From positions 1 to 6,499 of the forward strand of contig CAJTKV010000067.1 of NCBI GenBank assembly GCA_910577075.1: a stretch of DNA of 6,499 bases, given 5' to 3'. The notes under the pieces were generated by a model. That model did not search any database. It was not told the origin of the DNA and saw nothing but the letters and a program-made list of their open reading frames with translations. The number at the start of each line of letters is the position of its first letter. Position 1 is the first letter of the stretch. A program made the translations under genes and the position numbers. This stretch comes from an uncultured Bacilli bacterium. GTDB taxonomy: Bacteria; Bacillota_I; Bacilli_A; RF39; UBA660. Positions 5,348-6,499 of the stretch are shown in pieces.

Positions 5348-6499
5348 ATTGGTGTCCACAATGTAAGAGTGTTTTATCCAATGAAGATGCTGCCGGTGGT
5401 GTTTGTGAACAATGTGGAAGTCAGGTTGTTCAAAAGGAAAAGAGTCAATGGATGCTTCGCATGAGTGATTATGCAGAAGATTTACTTACGGGATTAGATG
5501 ATACGAATTTTGCCGATAAGGTTAAACTTGGACAGATCAATTGGATTGGCAAGTCTGTAGGAGCTCACGTTAATTTTAAGATTGATGGTCATGATAAGGA
5601 ATTTACGGTATTTACAACGCGCTGTGATACTCTTTACGGAGCAACTTACTGTGTCCTTGCCCCAGAACATGAATATGTTGATGAAATAACCACTAAAGAG
5701 CATAAGGATGAAGTGGCTGCTTATAAGGCCGAATGTGCCTTAAAGAATGACATGGAAAGAACCGAACTTAATAAGGATAAGACTGGTGTATTTACGGGAG
5801 CTTATGCCATAAATCCTGTAAATGGCGAAAAAATTCCAATATATATCAGTGATTACGTTTTGGCAAGCTATGGAACTGGTGCTATTATGGCTGTTCCCGC
5901 TCACGATGAACGAGATTATGAGTTCGCTAAGAAGTTTAATATACCAATTAGACAAGTTATTGCCAAGAATATCGTTGGAACTGGCGATAATGCTATAAGA
6001 CCAGATAAGAAAATGACCGATCGTGCGGTTGTCAATGTCGTAATTAAACATCCAAGTGAAGATAAATATTTGCTTGTTAATAATAAAAAATTCAATTGGT
6101 TTACCTTTGTTATGGGTGGTATTGAAGATGGCGAAGATGCTACTTCTGCCGGTATTAGAGAAGTAATAGAGGAAACAGGTTATACAGATATTGCGATTGA
6201 TTCAGAATTAGAATTCATCTATTATGATAATTTCTATGCAGCTCATAAGGATGTTAATAGACATATTACTTGTCACACTATTGTTGGACATTTAAACAGT
6301 TTAGAACTTCAAGAGAGAAGTGAAGAGGAAAAGAAAATTGCCGATGTATTATGGGTTGATAAAGATAAGTTAATGTCAACTCTTACAACGGAAGCTCATA
6401 GATATGATGCTGAACGTGTTCTTAATGGCGAATGTGCCTACGTCGAAGATGGAATTCATGTTAATTCCGGAGAATTAGATGGCATGAATAAGCAAGACG
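5233..6499 (+). CDS. leuS: Leucyl-tRNA synthetase continuation with Nudix insert (partial)
   Basis: This is the rest of the same leuS in a shifted frame, open without a stop to the window end and lacking the C-terminal half (KMSKS loop, anticodon-binding and C-terminal domains). It starts at FDWSREFSTTDPEYYKW, a typical LeuRS segment. A zinc module follows with CPQC (codons 5353-5364) and CEQC (5404-5415), then the CP1 editing domain: TTRCDT (5614-5631, usual TTRPDT with Cys for Pro) and GTGAIMAVPAHDERD, which holds the editing-site Asp (codon 5905). After IPIRQVIA a Nudix domain is inserted (about 6019-6432), and the editing domain resumes with EDGIHVNSGELDG. The frame has no initiation site of its own; the first in-frame ATG (5320) has no Shine-Dalgarno sequence. 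It would be made only as part of a full LeuRS if the break near 5233 is an error. The window edge prevents judging the catalytic C-terminal half. Confidence 0.88.
6019..6432 (+). other. Nudix domain inserted in the LeuRS CP1 editing domain
   Basis: About 138 residues match a complete Nudix fold. A first strand VVNVVIKH is followed by KYLLVNNKKFNWFTFVMGG and a perfect Nudix box (6115-6183, consensus GX5EX7REUXEEXGU), including REVIEETGY with the metal-binding Glu residues. After the box come FYAAHKDVNRH and an acidic SEEEKK segment leading to VLWVDKDKL, as in many Nudix hydrolases. Nudix enzymes cleave nucleoside diphosphates linked to another group. In a normal LeuRS only a short loop joins the two flanking editing-domain segments. 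The box looks catalytically intact, so hydrolysis of a nucleotide linked to editing or signalling is possible; the substrate is unknown. Confidence 0.9.

Noticed and set aside
5740..6051. Minus-strand open frame of 103 codons opposite leuS
   Set aside because: It is antisense to strongly conserved LeuRS editing-domain sequence, lacks a Shine-Dalgarno sequence and encodes no recognisable protein. The same applies to minus-strand frames at 1953-2147, 3185-3430, 4023-4253, 4757-4942 and 5494-5703.
6019..6432. A separate Nudix gene next to a leuS fragment
   Set aside because: The Nudix residues are in one continuous frame with LeuRS editing-domain sequence on both sides, with no stop, start or binding site at the joints.
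1..6499. Mycoplasma-type code (TGA read as Trp)
   Set aside because: All conserved tryptophans, such as those in LeuRS and GH31 motifs, are TGG, and every long frame is complete without reading TGA.

Overview
The window is AT-rich, with short intergenic gaps, strong Shine-Dalgarno sequences, sigma-A type promoters and a T-box leader. This points to a low-GC Gram-positive (Firmicutes/Bacilli) or a Mycoplasmatota-like relative such as a host-associated RF39-type lineage. Tryptophan is always TGG and no coding frame needs TGA read as Trp, so the standard bacterial code fits and the Mycoplasma code does not. The lineage is an inference; nothing here names a species.

Layout. Positions 1-135 hold what looks like the right arm of an upstream terminator, a small palindrome and a near-perfect promoter. 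These serve an unrecognised soluble protein gene (136-1047, +). It converges on a TatD-family metal-dependent hydrolase gene (1067-1798, -), and the two share a compact bidirectional terminator into which both stop codons run. A 122-base divergent control region (1799-1920) then carries promoters for tatD and for a large cytoplasmic GH31-family glycosidase (1921-4329, +). The glycosidase fold is clear, but several active-site positions are altered.

A promoter overlapping the 3' end of the GH31 gene starts a complete T-box leader (about 4339-4528). Its specifier is leucine-type and its acceptor-end bulge suits tRNA-Leu. It controls a two-gene unit: a small three-helix membrane protein (4546-4908) and leuS (from 4910, running off the window). 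Uncharged tRNA-Leu should switch on both genes.

Two things stand out in leuS. First, the frame is broken near 5233 by an apparent loss of about 19 bases, removing a conserved stretch just before the DWSRE motif; the frame then stays open to the window end. Second, the CP1 editing domain carries a complete Nudix domain of about 138 residues with a perfect Nudix box. It lies between the editing-site HDxRD motif and the VNSGEL segment that normally follows closely. This LeuRS-Nudix fusion is the most interesting item here. I recall similar architectures in LeuRS of candidate-phyla and some Firmicutes bacteria, but know of no established function. No tRNA, rRNA, CRISPR array or insertion sequence was seen.
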